Under the pieces are notes generated by a model that saw nothing but the letters and a program-made list of their open reading frames with translations, was not told the DNA's origin and did not search any database. A program made the translations under genes and the position numbers. A DNA stretch of 64,000 bases. Origin: Pseudomonadota bacterium. GTDB lineage: Bacteria > Pseudomonadota > Gammaproteobacteria > Burkholderiales > Rhodocyclaceae. Shown here one piece after another: positions 19,126 through 28,931 of this stretch (position 1 is its first letter; each line of letters begins with the position of its first letter). The DNA lies in NCBI GenBank assembly GCA_018261905.1, contig JAGTRU010000034.1, forward strand, positions 1 through 64,000, given 5' to 3'.

Positions 19126-20466
19126 GTGCGTGTCTCGATCGACCGTAATACCGGTAACTACGACTCCTTCCGTCGCTGGCAGGTCGTTCCTGACAACGAA
19201 TACGTCAATGAATACCTGGAAAAGCCGTTGTCCGATGCGCAAAAGGATGATCCGGAAATCGAAGTCGGCGATACGCTCGAAGAAGGGCTGGAGCCGATCG
19301 ATTTTGGTCGCATCGGTGCCCAGGCGGCCAAGCAGGTCATTCTGCAGAAGATCCGCGATGCCGAGCGCGAACAGATCCTGACCGACTTCCTGGATCGCAA
19401 GGAACATGTTGTTTCCGGCACCATCAAGCGCATGGAGCGTGGCAACGCCATCATCGAAGCGGGCAAGATCGAAGCCATGCTGCCGCGCGACCAAATGATT
19501 CCCAAGGAAAACCTACGCATCGGCGACCGTGTCCGTGCCTACCTGTTGCGCATTGATCGCAATGCGCGTGGTCCGCAGATCATCCTGTCGCGTACCGCGC
19601 CGGAATTCGTCATCAAGCTGTTCGAAATGGAAGTGCCGGAAATCTCCGACGGTCTCATGGAACTCAAGGCCTGTGCCCGCGACCCCGGTCTGCGCGCCAA
19701 GATTGCCGTCAAGTCCAACGATCCGCGCGTGGACCCGATCGGTACCTGCGTTGGTTTGCGCGGTTCCCGCGTTACCGCCGTGCGTAACGAAATCGGCGGC
19801 GAGAATATCGATATCGTGCTGTGGTCGGCCGATCCGGCCCAGTTCGTGATCGGCGCCCTGTCGCCGGCCGAGGTTTCCTCCATCGTGGTCGATGAAGAGA
19901 AGCATGTTATGGATGTCGTCGTCGACGAAGACAACCTGGCCATCGCCATCGGCCGTAGCGGCCAGAATGTGCGTCTGGCCTCCGAGCTGACCGGCTGGAC
20001 CATCAACCTGATGACCCAGGACGAGTCGGCCAAGCGTTCGGAAGCCGAATACGCGGTGACCCGCGTCGTCTTCATGGAAAAGCTGGATATCGACGAAGAG
20101 CTGGCCGATCTGCTGATCGAGGAAGGCTTCTCGACGCTGGAAGAAGTGGCCTATGTGCCGCTGGCCGAAATGTTGGAAATCAATGGTCTCGACGAAGATA
20201 TCGTCAACGAGCTGCGTAACCGGGCCCGTAACGTGTTGCTGACCGAAGCCATTGCCACCGAAGAACAGCTGGAAAACGTGGCCGATGATTTGATCGGTCT
20301 GGAAGGCATGAGCAAGGAGCTGGCAGCAAAACTGGCCGGTCACAACGTCAAGACGCGCGATGATCTCGCCGAACTGGCGGTTGATGAACTGACTGAAATG
20401 ACCGGCATCGACGACGAGCGTGCCAAGGAACTTATTCTGAAGGCACGTGCTCACTGGTTTGAGTGA
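19126..20466 (+). pseudogene. nusA: nusA, with the N-terminal coding region missing
   Basis: Transcription elongation/termination factor NusA. The S1 domain ([30 protein letters not shown]), both KH domains ([33 protein letters not shown]) and the C-terminal helix-hairpin-helix repeats are intact. The open frame begins with GTG-CGT-GTC ([10 protein letters not shown]), a sequence normally found near residue 45 of NusA. The usual start SRE-hLLLVDALAREK and the rest of the RNA-polymerase-binding N-terminal domain are absent. The ribosome binding site AGGAGG and an ATG at 19124 remain, but that ATG is in another frame. About 130 bases appear deleted between two ATG triplets. It is either a truncated gene or a sequence/assembly error. 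Confidence 0.85.
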
Positions 20467-20482
20467 GCGGGAGGTAGCAAAT

Positions 20483-23221
20483 ATGTCCGCAACAACTGTT
20501 TCACAATTTGCCGTTGAACTGAAAATGCCGGTCGCGGCCCTGCTTGAGCAATTGAGCAAGGCCGGGGTGGCGACGCAAGACAGCAGTGGTGCCCTGACCG
20601 ATCAGGACAAGGCCCGTTTGCTCGATTACCTGCGCCGTGCGCATGGTGACGAGTCGAAGACCAAGATCACCCTGACCCGCAAGCAGACCTCGGAAATCAA
20701 GGCAACTGACGCCAATGGCCGAGCCCGTACCGTGCAGGTCGAGGTGCGCAAGAAGCGCGTCCTGGTCAAGCGCGAGCTGGGCGACCAGGTGCCGGATGCG
20801 GCGCTCGAAGAATTGGAATTGCCGGTCGAAGCCCCGGTTGCCGAAATCATTCCGATAGCGGAGCCGATTCCCGAGCCGGTCGTTGAGATCGCCCCAGAGC
20901 CGGAACCGGAACCGGAGCCTGCGCCGGAACCCGAGCCGGTGGTTGAAGTGCCGGTCGTCGAAGTGGCGCCGGAGCCCGAAGTCGCTGCCGCGCCGGCCAC
21001 GGTTGCCGTTGCTCCGACGCGTGCCTCGATTATTGGTGAGCAGGAACTGCGGGCCCGCGAAGAGCAGATGCGCCGCCATAACCAGTTGCGTGAAATCCAG
21101 GAGCGCGAGCTCAAACAAAAGCAGGCTCGCGAAGCCGAATTGAGCCGCTTGCGCCAACAGGCCGAATTGGCCGCTGTCGCGGCCAAGGAAGCCGAGCAGG
21201 CCAAGCAGCAGGCGGCCGCTCAGGCCAAGACGCAGGAAGCGCCGGCTGCCGACAAGGGAACCTTGCACAAGAAGCCGGATGCGCCGGGCAAGGATGCCAA
21301 GAAGGGCGGCAATAGCCGTGCCGATGATGGCAAGAAGAAGCCGGGCATCAAGACGCGTTCCTCCGATACCGGTAGTTCGTGGAAGAGCGGGCGCCAGGGT
21401 CACAAGAAGCACGGCCATGCGGTCGATGACGGGCAGGGCAGCTTCCAGGCGCCGACCGAGCAGGTCGTTCGCGAAGTGCATATTCCGGAAACCATTTCGG
21501 TGTCCGATCTGGCCCACAAGATGGCGGTGAAGGCCATTGAAGTCATCAAGGTGATGATGAAGATGGGTTCGATGGTCACCATCAACCAGGTGTTGGACCA
21601 GGAAACGGCGATGATCGTCGTCGAAGAAATGGGCCACAAGGCACTGGCTGCCAAGCTTGACGATCCGGATGCCTTCCTCGAAGAGTCGGCCGAGCACAAG
21701 GATGTGCCGCTCGAGCCGCGCGCGCCGGTGGTTACCGTCATGGGCCACGTCGACCATGGCAAGACCTCGCTGCTCGACCATATTCGTCGTGCCAAGGTGG
21801 CGGCGGGCGAAGCCGGCGGCATTACCCAGCACATCGGTGCCTACCACGTCGAAACCGACCGAGGCATGGTGACCTTCCTCGATACCCCGGGTCACGAAGC
21901 ATTTACCGCGATGCGGGCCCGTGGTGCCAAGGCAACCGACATCGTCATCCTGGTGGTGGCGGCCGACGACGGTGTCATGCCGCAAACCAAGGAAGCCATC
22001 CACCATGCCAAGGCGGCCGGTGTGCCGCTGGTCGTGGCGATCAACAAGATGGACAAGCCGGATGCCAATCCGGACCGTGTCAAACAGGAACTGGTTGCCG
22101 AAGGCGTCATTCCCGAAGAGTACGGTGGCGATTCGCCCTTCGTGTCGGTTTCCGCCAAGAAGGGTACTGGCATCGACGAACTGCTCGAACAGGTGCTGCT
22201 GCAGGCAGAAATTCTCGAATTGAAGGCGCAGAAGGATGCGCCGGCCAAGGGCCTGATCATCGAAGCTCGCCTCGACAAGGGCCGTGGCGCCGTGGCGACC
22301 ATGCTGGTGCTGTCCGGTACCTTGAAGCGCGGCGATGTCGTGCTGGCCGGTCAGGTTTCTGGCCGGGTGCGTGCCATGCTCGACGAAAATGGCAAGCCGA
22401 TCAACGAAGCCGGTCCGTCGATTCCGGTCGAAATTCTCGGTCTGTCGGATGTACCGGCTGCCGGTGAGGAAGCCATTGTCCTGACCGACGAAAAGAAGGC
22501 CCGCGAAATCGCGCTGTTCCGTCAGGGCAAATTCCGCGACGTCAAGCTGGCCCGCCAGCAGGCTGCCAAGCTCGAAAATATGTTCGAACAGATGAAGGAA
22601 GGCGAAATCAAGACGCTGGCCTTGATCGTCAAGGCCGACGTCCAGGGTTCCCAGGAAGCTCTGGTGCAGACCCTGGCCAAGCTGGCCAACGAAGAGGTTC
22701 GGGTCAGTGTCATTCACGGTGCGGTCGGTGCGATCAGCGAATCCGACGTCAATCTGGCGCAGGCTTCGGGTGCCGTCATCATCGGCTTCAATACCCGGGC
22801 CGATGTCGGGGCACGCAAGCTGGCCGAGACCTTCGGCGTCGATATCCGTTACTACAACGTGATTTACGACGCGGTCGACGAGGTCAAGGCTGCGCTGTCC
22901 GGGATGCTGTCGCCTGAGAAGCGCGAGCAGATTACCGGTATGGTCGAAATTCGTCAGGTCATCACCGTTTCGAAGGTGGGTAATATTGCCGGCTGTTATG
23001 TGCAGGAAGGCGTCATCAAGCGCAATTCCCGCATCCGTCTGCTGCGCAACAACGTCGTACAGTGGGACGGCGAGCTGGAATCGCTCAAGCGCTTCAAGGA
23101 TGACGTCAAGGAAGTTCGCAGCAATTTCGAATGTGGTCTGTCGCTCAGGAATAACAACGATATTCAAGAAGGCGATCACCTCGAAGTCTACGAAATCCAG
23201 GAAGTGGCGCGTACTCTGTAA
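20483..23221 (+). CDS. infB: Translation initiation factor IF-2
   Basis: The GTPase that brings initiator tRNA to the ribosome. The 912-residue protein has an N-terminal IF2_N domain ([24 protein letters not shown]), a long low-complexity linker with repeated PEPE and Lys/Gln-rich stretches, and a GTPase domain with GHVDHGKTS near residue 420, DTPGHEAF and NKMDKPDA. Barrel domains and the C-terminal fMet-tRNA-binding domain follow. The ATG at 20483 has GGGAGG upstream. An in-frame upstream ATG at 20447 lies in the nusA end and is not the start. Confidence 0.97.
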   Translation: MSATTVSQFAVELKMPVAALLEQLSKAGVATQDSSGALTDQDKARLLDYLRRAHGDESKTKITLTRKQTSEIKATDANGRARTVQVEVRKKRVLVKRELGDQVPDAALEELELPVEAPVAEIIPIAEPIPEPVVEIAPEPEPEPEPAPEPEPVVEVPVVEVAPEPEVAAAPATVAVAPTRASIIGEQELRAREEQMRRHNQLREIQERELKQKQAREAELSRLRQQAELAAVAAKEAEQAKQQAAAQAKTQEAPAADKGTLHKKPDAPGKDAKKGGNSRADDGKKKPGIKTRSSDTGSSWKSGRQGHKKHGHAVDDGQGSFQAPTEQVVREVHIPETISVSDLAHKMAVKAIEVIKVMMKMGSMVTINQVLDQETAMIVVEEMGHKALAAKLDDPDAFLEESAEHKDVPLEPRAPVVTVMGHVDHGKTSLLDHIRRAKVAAGEAGGITQHIGAYHVETDRGMVTFLDTPGHEAFTAMRARGAKATDIVILVVAADDGVMPQTKEAIHHAKAAGVPLVVAINKMDKPDANPDRVKQELVAEGVIPEEYGGDSPFVSVSAKKGTGIDELLEQVLLQAEILELKAQKDAPAKGLIIEARLDKGRGAVATMLVLSGTLKRGDVVLAGQVSGRVRAMLDENGKPINEAGPSIPVEILGLSDVPAAGEEAIVLTDEKKAREIALFRQGKFRDVKLARQQAAKLENMFEQMKEGEIKTLALIVKADVQGSQEALVQTLAKLANEEVRVSVIHGAVGAISESDVNLAQASGAVIIGFNTRADVGARKLAETFGVDIRYYNVIYDAVDEVKAALSGMLSPEKREQITGMVEIRQVITVSKVGNIAGCYVQEGVIKRNSRIRLLRNNVVQWDGELESLKRFKDDVKEVRSNFECGLSLRNNNDIQEGDHLEVYEIQEVARTL

Positions 23222-23589
23222 TGAAGAAAGGTTTTCAGCGCAGTGACCGGGTCGCGGAGCAGGTTCGCCGCGATCTGGCCGACCTCATTCGCGTCGAGTT
23301 GAAAGACCCGCGTGTTGGCATGATCAGTCTGACGGCCGTCGAGTTGACGCCGGATTATGCTCACGCCAAGGTCTTTTTCACGACTCTTGATAGCGAACAT
23401 CTGGCCGAGATTCAGGTCGGCCTCAAGCGTGCTTCGGGTTTCCTGCGCCGCGAATTGGGGCGGCGGATTCACATCCATACGCTGCCGGAGTTGCATTTCG
23501 TCTACGACAACTCGCTGGAGCGTGGCGCCAGCATGTCGCAACTGATTGACCAGGCTTCGGCGCTCAGCGACCTGACGCCGGAAGACTGA
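23221..23589 (+). CDS. rbfA: Ribosome-binding factor A
   Basis: A KH-fold cold-shock factor that matures 16S rRNA in the 30S subunit. It has 122 residues with [33 protein letters not shown] and the late motif [15 protein letters not shown]. Its ATG shares one base with the infB stop (TAATG), so translation is coupled. Confidence 0.96.
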   Translation: MKKGFQRSDRVAEQVRRDLADLIRVELKDPRVGMISLTAVELTPDYAHAKVFFTTLDSEHLAEIQVGLKRASGFLRRELGRRIHIHTLPELHFVYDNSLERGASMSQLIDQASALSDLTPED

Positions 23590-23594
23590 TCCCC

Positions 23595-24497
23595 ATGCAG
23601 CGTGTCAAAAAGACCTGGCAACGGGTCGATGGCGTCCTGTTGCTGGACAAACCTATAGGCCTGACTTCGAACGACGCGCTACAAAAGGCGCGTCGTCTGT
23701 TTTCTGCCGCCAAGGGCGGCCATACCGGAACGCTCGATCCGCGGGCGACCGGCCTGCTGCCGCTCTGTTTCGGCGAAGCCACCAAGTTCTCGGCTGATCT
23801 GCTCGATGCCGACAAGACCTACGAAGCCGTGCTCAAGTTGGGCATTACCACCGACTCCGGCGATGTCGACGGCAAGATCATTGCGACGGCGCCGGTGGTC
23901 GTCTCGGAAAGCGATGTGGCGCGTGTCCTGCCGCAATTCACCGGCGACCTGCAGCAGATCCCGCCCATGCATTCGGCGCTCAAGCGCGATGGTCGGCCGC
24001 TCTACGAACTGGCGCGCCAAGGCATCGAAGTCGAACGCGAACCGCGTGCCATCACCATCTATTCCCTCGAGTGCCTGGCTTTTGCCGGCGACTCGCTGAC
24101 CCTGCGCGTCGCCTGCAGCAAGGGGACCTATATCCGCGTGCTGGCCGCTGATATCGGCAACGCGCTGGGTTGCGGTGCCCACCTGGCCGCCTTGCGGCGC
24201 ACCGTGGTCGGTGATCTCGATCTGGCCAATGCCGTCACGCTCGATGAGCTGATGGCACTCGATGAGGCGGGCCGGGCAGGGCACCTGCAACCGGTCGATG
24301 CGCTGGTCCATACCCTGCCGATCGTCACGGTCGAAGGTGAGGCGGAGCAGCGTTTCCGGCACGGCAATCCGGTTGATCTGCCGGAAGGCCTGAGCGGAAA
24401 AATTCGCGTTTATGCAGGCGGGCAATTGATTGGCGTCGGCGAGCCGGGGCCGGATGGTCGCCTTTGGCCAAAACGCCTGGTGCAATTGGCGCCGTAA
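23595..24497 (+). CDS. truB: tRNA pseudouridine-55 synthase
   Basis: Makes pseudouridine 55 in the T-loop of tRNAs. It has 300 residues with GVLLLDKPIGLTSNDALQ and the catalytic aspartate at residue 48 in GGHTGTLDPRATGLLP. The central RNA-binding motif and the C-terminal PUA-like region (GNPVDLP...VYAGGQLIGVGE) are complete. The gene lies 5 bases after rbfA. Confidence 0.96.
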   Translation: MQRVKKTWQRVDGVLLLDKPIGLTSNDALQKARRLFSAAKGGHTGTLDPRATGLLPLCFGEATKFSADLLDADKTYEAVLKLGITTDSGDVDGKIIATAPVVVSESDVARVLPQFTGDLQQIPPMHSALKRDGRPLYELARQGIEVEREPRAITIYSLECLAFAGDSLTLRVACSKGTYIRVLAADIGNALGCGAHLAALRRTVVGDLDLANAVTLDELMALDEAGRAGHLQPVDALVHTLPIVTVEGEAEQRFRHGNPVDLPEGLSGKIRVYAGGQLIGVGEPGPDGRLWPKRLVQLAP

Positions 24498-24500
24498 GCT

Positions 24501-24508
24501 GATATACT
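24501..24508 (+). promoter_or_regulatory. Extended -10 promoter candidate upstream of rpsO
   Basis: TGATATACT is an extended -10 box (TG-N-TATACT) with no good -35, immediately after truB. It would start a leader of about 85 bases before rpsO, matching the separate rpsO promoter known in enterics. Confidence 0.5.
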
Positions 24509-24602
24509 CGCGCGCTTTCCGTCGCCAACGGAAAAATTTTAAATAACTGGCGCTGGCTCTATCAAACCGGGGCGGCGTCGTAACCATGAAAGAGAGTTTG
24601 AA

Positions 24603-24872
24603 ATGGCATTCACTACCGAAATCAAAGCCGGCGTCGTCGCCGATTTCCAGCGCGCCCAAGGCGACACCGGATCTCCTGAAGTTCAAGTCGCGCTGCTGAC
24701 CGCCCGCATCAACGACCTGACCCCGCACTTCAAGGAACACAAGAAGGATCACCACTCGCGTCGTGGTCTGCTGCGCATGGTCAATCAGCGTCGCAAGCTG
24801 CTCGATTACCTCAAGGGCAAGAACATTGATGCCTACCGTACCCTGATTACCCGCCTTGGTCTGCGCAAGTAA
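24603..24872 (+). CDS. rpsO: 30S ribosomal protein S15
   Basis: An 89-residue primary 16S rRNA-binding protein of the small subunit, with the standard sequence [21 protein letters not shown] and [31 protein letters not shown] precedes the ATG. The leader is long enough to host S15 feedback control, but I cannot define the structure by eye. A terminator follows. Confidence 0.98.
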   Translation: MAFTTEIKAGVVADFQRAQGDTGSPEVQVALLTARINDLTPHFKEHKKDHHSRRGLLRMVNQRRKLLDYLKGKNIDAYRTLITRLGLRK

Positions 24873-24893
24873 GCAGGATCAAAGCCAAGAAAG

Positions 24894-24924
24894 AGCGGCC
24901 CGGATATCTCCCGGCCGCTTTTTT
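24894..24924 (+). terminator. Intrinsic terminator after rpsO
   Basis: AGCGGCC at 24894-24900 pairs with GGCCGCT at 24913-24919 and leads into six T residues. In enterics a similar site partly separates rpsO from pnp. Confidence 0.88.
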
Positions 24925-25001
24925 GCTTTTTCCGAAGCCGTTTTTTCGTTGTTGTAAGTTGTTGTTATTGTTGTTAATTGTGATGAGAGTGAAAGGAATA
25001 T

Positions 25002-27058
25002 ATGTTTAATGTCGTGAAAAAAACCTTCGCCTACGGTGATCATCAGATCACTCTGGAAACCGGCGAAGTCGCCCGCCAGGCTGGCGGCGCCGTCCTCGTT
25101 TCGATGGAAGAAACCGTGGTTCTGGTCACCGTTGTGGCAGCCAAGAATGCCAAGCCGGGCCAGGATTTCTTCCCCTTGACCGTTGATTATCAGGAAAAGA
25201 CCTATGCCGCCGGCCGTATCCCCGGTGGTTTCTTCAAGCGCGAAGGCCGTCCTTCCGAAAAGGAAACGCTGACCTGCCGCCTGATCGATCGCCCGATCCG
25301 CCCGCTGTCGATTCCGACATCCCGGCCCTGCTCGGCGCCTCCGCTGCCCTGGCCATCTCCGGCGTGCCGTTCAACGGCCCGATCGGTGCTGCCCGCGTCG
25401 GCTACATCGACGGCCAGTACGTCCTGTGCCCGACCCTGAGCCAGCTCAAGGGTAGCCAGCTCGACCTCGTCGTCGCCGGTACCGAAGCCGCCGTGCTGAT
25501 GGTTGAATCCGAAGCCGACCAGCTGTCCGAAGAAGTCATGCTCGGCGCCGTCGTTTTCGGTCACACCGAAATGCAGAAGGCGATCAACGCCATCAACGAA
25601 CTGGTCGAAGAAGCCGGCAAGCCGGAATGGGACTGGCAAGCGCCGGCCCAGGACGAAGCCCTGGTCGCCAAGCTCAAGGATCTGGTTGGTGCCAAGCTCG
25701 AAGAAGCCTACAACATCACCGTCAAGCAAACGCGCAGCCAGGCCGTCAAGGTCATCCGTGCTGAAGCCATTGCCGCGCTGTGCGTAGGCGAGGGTGCCCC
25801 GGATGAAAACACCGTCGGCAACCTGTTCCACGAAATCGAAGCTTCCATCGTGCGCGGCCGCATCCTGTCGGGTGCTCCGCGTATCGACGGTCGCGACACG
25901 CGCACCGTGCGTCCGATCACCATGCGTTCCGGCGTTCTGCCGCGCACCCACGGTTCGGCTCTGTTCACGCGTGGCGAAACCCAGGCGCTGGCTGTCGCCA
26001 CGCTCGGCACCAACCGCGACGAACAGATCATCGACGCGCTGGCTGGCGAATACCGCGACCGCTTCATGCTGCACTACAACATGCCCCCGTACGCCACCGG
26101 CGAATGTGGTCGTGTTGGTACGCCGAAGCGTCGCGAAATCGGTCACGGCCGTCTGGCAAAGCGTGCGCTGCTCGCCGTGCTGCCGAAGCCGGAAGATTTC
26201 TCCTACTCGATGCGCCTGGTTTCGGAAATCACCGAATCCAACGGTTCGTCGTCGATGGCTTCCGTCTGTGGCGGCTGTCTGGCCCTGCTGGACGCCGGCG
26301 TGCCACTCAAGGCGCACGTTGCCGGTATCGCCATGGGTCTGATCAAGGACGGCAACCGTTTCGCCGTGCTGACCGATATCCTGGGTGATGAAGATCACCT
26401 CGGCGACATGGACTTCAAGGTGGCTGGCTCGACCGCTGGCATCACCGCGCTGCAGATGGACATCAAGATCCAGGGCATCACCAAGGAAATCATGCAGGTC
26501 GCCCTGGCGCAAGCCAAGGATGCCCGTATTCACATCCTCGGCCTGATGCAGGAAGCCGCTGCTGGTCCGCGTGAAGAAATGTCGGCCTACGCACCGCGTC
26601 TGTACACCTTCAAGATCAATCCGGAAAAGATCCGTGACGTGATCGGCAAGGGCGGCGCTGTCATTCGCGCCCTGACCGAAGAAACCGGCACCACGATCGA
26701 CATCCAGGACGACGGCACGATCACCATCGCTGCCACCAGCGGCGAAGCTGCCGCTGCGGCCCGTTCGCGCATCGATGCGATCACGGCGGAAGTCGAGATC
26801 GGCAAGATCTACGAAGGCACCGTGCTGAAGATTCTTGATTTCGGTGCGATCGTTTCCGTGCTGCCGGGCAAGGATGGTCTGCTGCATATCTCGCAGATCG
26901 CCCAGGAGCGCGTCAACAAGGTTGAAGACTACGTCAAGGAAGGCCAGATCGTTCGCGTCAAGGTTCTCGAAACCGACGACCGCGGTCGCGTCAAGCTGTC
27001 GATGAAGGCCGTTGCCGCCGAAGAGGGTGCTGCTGCGCCGGTCGAGCCACAACAGTAA
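25002..27058 (+). pseudogene. pnp: Polynucleotide phosphorylase with a frameshifting internal deletion
   Basis: The 3'-5' phosphorolytic exoribonuclease of the degradosome. The first frame (from the ATG at 25002, AAAGGAA upstream) encodes the normal start through [10 protein letters not shown] and then goes out of frame. The remaining protein continues from [18 protein letters not shown] in another frame, open from before 25310 to 27058, including the second RNase PH domain, KH domain ([19 protein letters not shown]) and S1 domain. The segment normally joining them (FPEGFYNE... about 22 residues) is missing. The gap is about 64 bases at 25308-25310, which also explains the frameshift. It is either a disrupted gene or a sequencing/assembly artefact. 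Confidence 0.88.
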
Positions 27059-27110
27059 TTGTTGGCCTGGTGGCTCCCGCCTCGGTGGGGCTGCCAGTCA
27101 GGGCAAGCAA

Positions 27111-27136
27111 AAGGGCACCGCGAGGTGCCCTTTTTT
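27111..27136 (+). terminator. Intrinsic terminator after pnp
   Basis: AAGGGCACC pairs with GGTGCCCTT around a four-base CGCGA-type loop and runs into six T residues. It closes the rimP-pnp region and sits 43 bases from the end of convergent dksA. Confidence 0.9.
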
Positions 27137-27178
27137 ACGCTTCCAGTGGGAGGTGCGGTGGAAAGCAAATGGTGCGAA

Positions 27179-27604
27179 TTACTTCGCCATTTGCCTTTCC
27201 TTCATTTCGTCCAGGGTTTTGCAATCAATGCACAGCGTTGCGGTGGGGCGGGCCTCCAGGCGCTTGGTGCCGATTTCGACGCCGCACTTGGTGCAGAAGC
27301 CGTAGTCGCCGCTGTCGATGCTGCTCAGTGTCTCGTCGATCTTCTTGATCAGTTTGCGTTCGCGGTCACGATTGCGCAATTCGATGGCGATATCCGTTTC
27401 CTGGCTGGCGCGATCATTCGGGTCGGCAAATACCGTTGCCTCATCCTGCATGGTGTGCACCGTGCGGTCGATATCCTCGCTCAGTTCCTTCTTGACCGAC
27501 TCCAGGATCTTGCGGAAGTGGGCGAGTTGTTTCGTGCTCATGTACTCCTCCCCCGCTTTGGGTTCGTACGGCGCGAAATGTTTGTGGAGTAGTTCTTCTG
27601 CCAT
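27179..27604 (-). CDS. dksA: RNA polymerase-binding transcription factor DksA
   Basis: Acts with ppGpp in the RNA polymerase secondary channel to control rRNA and amino-acid promoters. The 141-residue protein has a coiled coil with the acidic tip region DPNDRASQETD near residues 61-71. A four-cysteine zinc finger follows (C104, C107, C125, C128; CTKCGVEIGTKRLEARP). All four cysteines are present, so it is the canonical type. It is monocistronic and converges on pnp. Confidence 0.96.
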   Translation of the reverse strand: MAEELLHKHFAPYEPKAGEEYMSTKQLAHFRKILESVKKELSEDIDRTVHTMQDEATVFADPNDRASQETDIAIELRNRDRERKLIKKIDETLSSIDSGDYGFCTKCGVEIGTKRLEARPTATLCIDCKTLDEMKERQMAK

Positions 27605-27745
27605 TTTCTCTTGTGCGTCCTAGTGACGAAAAAGGCGATTAAATATCAGAAAGCCGGGGTAACCGCAAGGAAAGTTTATTTGCCGAAGATAGGCTCTTGA
27701 TCTGGTGCGGGTTTCCGGCTGGTGATAGAATGCGTCCTCTCGTGT

Positions 27746-27822
27746 CGGGGCGTAGCGCAGCCTGGTAGCGCATCTGCTTTGGGAGCAGAGGGTCGTGAGT
27801 TCGAATCCCACCGCCCCGACCA
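27746..27822 (+). tRNA. tRNA-Pro (TGG)
   Basis: A 77-base cloverleaf with acceptor stem CGGGGCG/CGCCCCG, D-arm GCGCAGCCTGGTAGCGC, anticodon loop TTTGGGA giving anticodon TGG, T-arm with GTTCGAATC and an encoded CCA. A TAGAAT -10-like box lies 15 bases upstream. Confidence 0.97.
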
Positions 27823-27846
27823 AATCCATCCTTGCTTCAACCTCAA

Positions 27847-27923
27847 GTGCCCGTAGCTCAACTGGATAGAGCAGCTGCCTTCTAAGCAGCAGGTCGGGGG
27901 TTCGAGTCCCTCCGGGCACACCA
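27847..27923 (+). tRNA. tRNA-Arg (TCT)
   Basis: A 77-base cloverleaf with acceptor GTGCCCG/CGGGCAC, D-arm GCTCAACTGGATAGAGC, anticodon loop CTTCTAA giving anticodon TCT, T-arm GGTTCGAGTCC and an encoded CCA. It is 24 bases after tRNA-Pro and probably co-transcribed with it. Confidence 0.97.
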
Positions 27924-28212
27924 CTCTGGGTTATTGAATCGGTTGCTTACCGACTCTCTGTGACCGGTTTGTGACGACGAAGTCTCGCTGTCTGGCTCTT
28001 GGCAAAATAGCTATGGTTCGGCGACGAAATCCGCTGCCGCGAATTGATGCTCGGAATGAGGGGCATCGGCTTGCCCGCGATTCTGTGTCTTTGGGGGCCT
28101 GTGTTACATTAGCGGACGGTATGACATGGGGTTTATCTTGGGGGCTTTCCCGGATGACCCGGTTGCCCTTTTTACCCATCAGCAGACATACGTGGCACGG
28201 CCGGAATAGCAA
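27924..28212 (+). other. Spacer after the tRNA pair
   Basis: About 290 bases with no supported gene. I see no clear U-tract terminator after tRNA-Arg, and no confident promoter for the small downstream ORF. Confidence 0.4.
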
Positions 28213-28434
28213 ATGTTTATTCGTACTACTGGGATGAAGCATGATCGCCGGCTCGGGAATGAGCGGCGGGCAGTCGATCGGGGGCCAATCGGTGGTGGCG
28301 CCGAGCGTCGGGTGACGATCCAGCGTCGGATGCTCGATATTGCCCACCATTCGTTTGCCGAATGGATGGGGGCGCCGGGAATCAAGGCCGATCCGCCGGC
28401 GGACATCGATGACTGGGTCGGCGGGACCGGCTGA
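28213..28434 (+). CDS. Small arginine-rich hypothetical protein
   Basis: A 73-residue ORF carrying paired DRR/ERR motifs (KHDRRLGNERRAVDRGP, then ERRVTIQRRMLDI) and ending in an acidic DDWVGGTG. Small proteins with this spaced DRR-GxxRR pattern are common in betaproteobacteria, so I favour a real gene of unknown function. The ATG at 28234 is an alternative start. The ORF ends two bases before the convergent Mth938-like stop. Confidence 0.45.
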   Translation: MFIRTTGMKHDRRLGNERRAVDRGPIGGGAERRVTIQRRMLDIAHHSFAEWMGAPGIKADPPADIDDWVGGTG

Positions 28435-28436
28435 GT

Positions 28437-28808
28437 TCAGTCAAAGATAAGGGCGGCGGCCACCTTGCGGCCTTCGGCGGCGAGGATGTTGTAGGTTCGG
28501 CAGGCGGCTTGCAGGTCCATGACTTCCAGCCCGATGCCGGCCGGGGCAAACGGGCGGAGCAGGGGGGCTGGCGGGAAGCGCAGGCGGCTGCCGGTGCCGA
28601 GGAGCACGATTTCCGTACCCAGTGTCAGCAGCTTCTGCATGTCAGCCAGGCTCAGGGTTTCCGGCGTCGCGTTCGACCATTCGTGGATAATGGTTGACGG
28701 CAGCAGGATCAGGTTCTTGCCATATTTTTCTTGGTTGACGGCAACATAGTCCGCGCCGTAAGCGGTGAACATGTTGAGTCCGGCGATGTTGGATTGGTGT
28801 AGTTTCAC
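28437..28808 (-). CDS. Mth938-like domain (DUF498/NDUFAF3-like) protein
   Basis: A 123-residue single-domain protein with VNQEKYGKNLILLPSTIIHEW, EIVLLGTGSRLRFP and the terminal GRKVAAALIFD that define the family, whose mitochondrial member assists complex I assembly. Its bacterial role is undefined. The open frame extends far upstream across the antisense of the aminotransferase gene, which is a shadow. The likely start is the GTG at 28808 (VKLHQSNIAG). Confidence 0.82.
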   Translation of the reverse strand: MKLHQSNIAGLNMFTAYGADYVAVNQEKYGKNLILLPSTIIHEWSNATPETLSLADMQKLLTLGTEIVLLGTGSRLRFPPAPLLRPFAPAGIGLEVMDLQAACRTYNILAAEGRKVAAALIFD

Positions 28809-28931
28809 GACGATATCAGTCCGAAAGGCCCGCCGAAATTGCGGTGCACCATGCGATAAAGTAGGATTATACCTTTTGGAGTACGGCACTCCGGCCGATT
28901 GTCGCTGGTTGCTTCCCCGATGGATGGAGTC

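Noticed and set aside
20501-23179. An 892-codon minus-strand ORF opposite infB
   Set aside because: Its sequence is the antisense of a perfectly conserved IF-2 and shows no domain of its own; long antisense frames are common in GC-rich DNA.
25202-27052. A 616-codon minus-strand ORF opposite pnp
   Set aside because: Antisense shadow of PNPase codons.
27620-27924. Two minus-strand ORFs of 82 and 99 codons over the tRNA genes
   Set aside because: They are the antisense of tRNA-Pro and tRNA-Arg, a well-known source of false gene calls.
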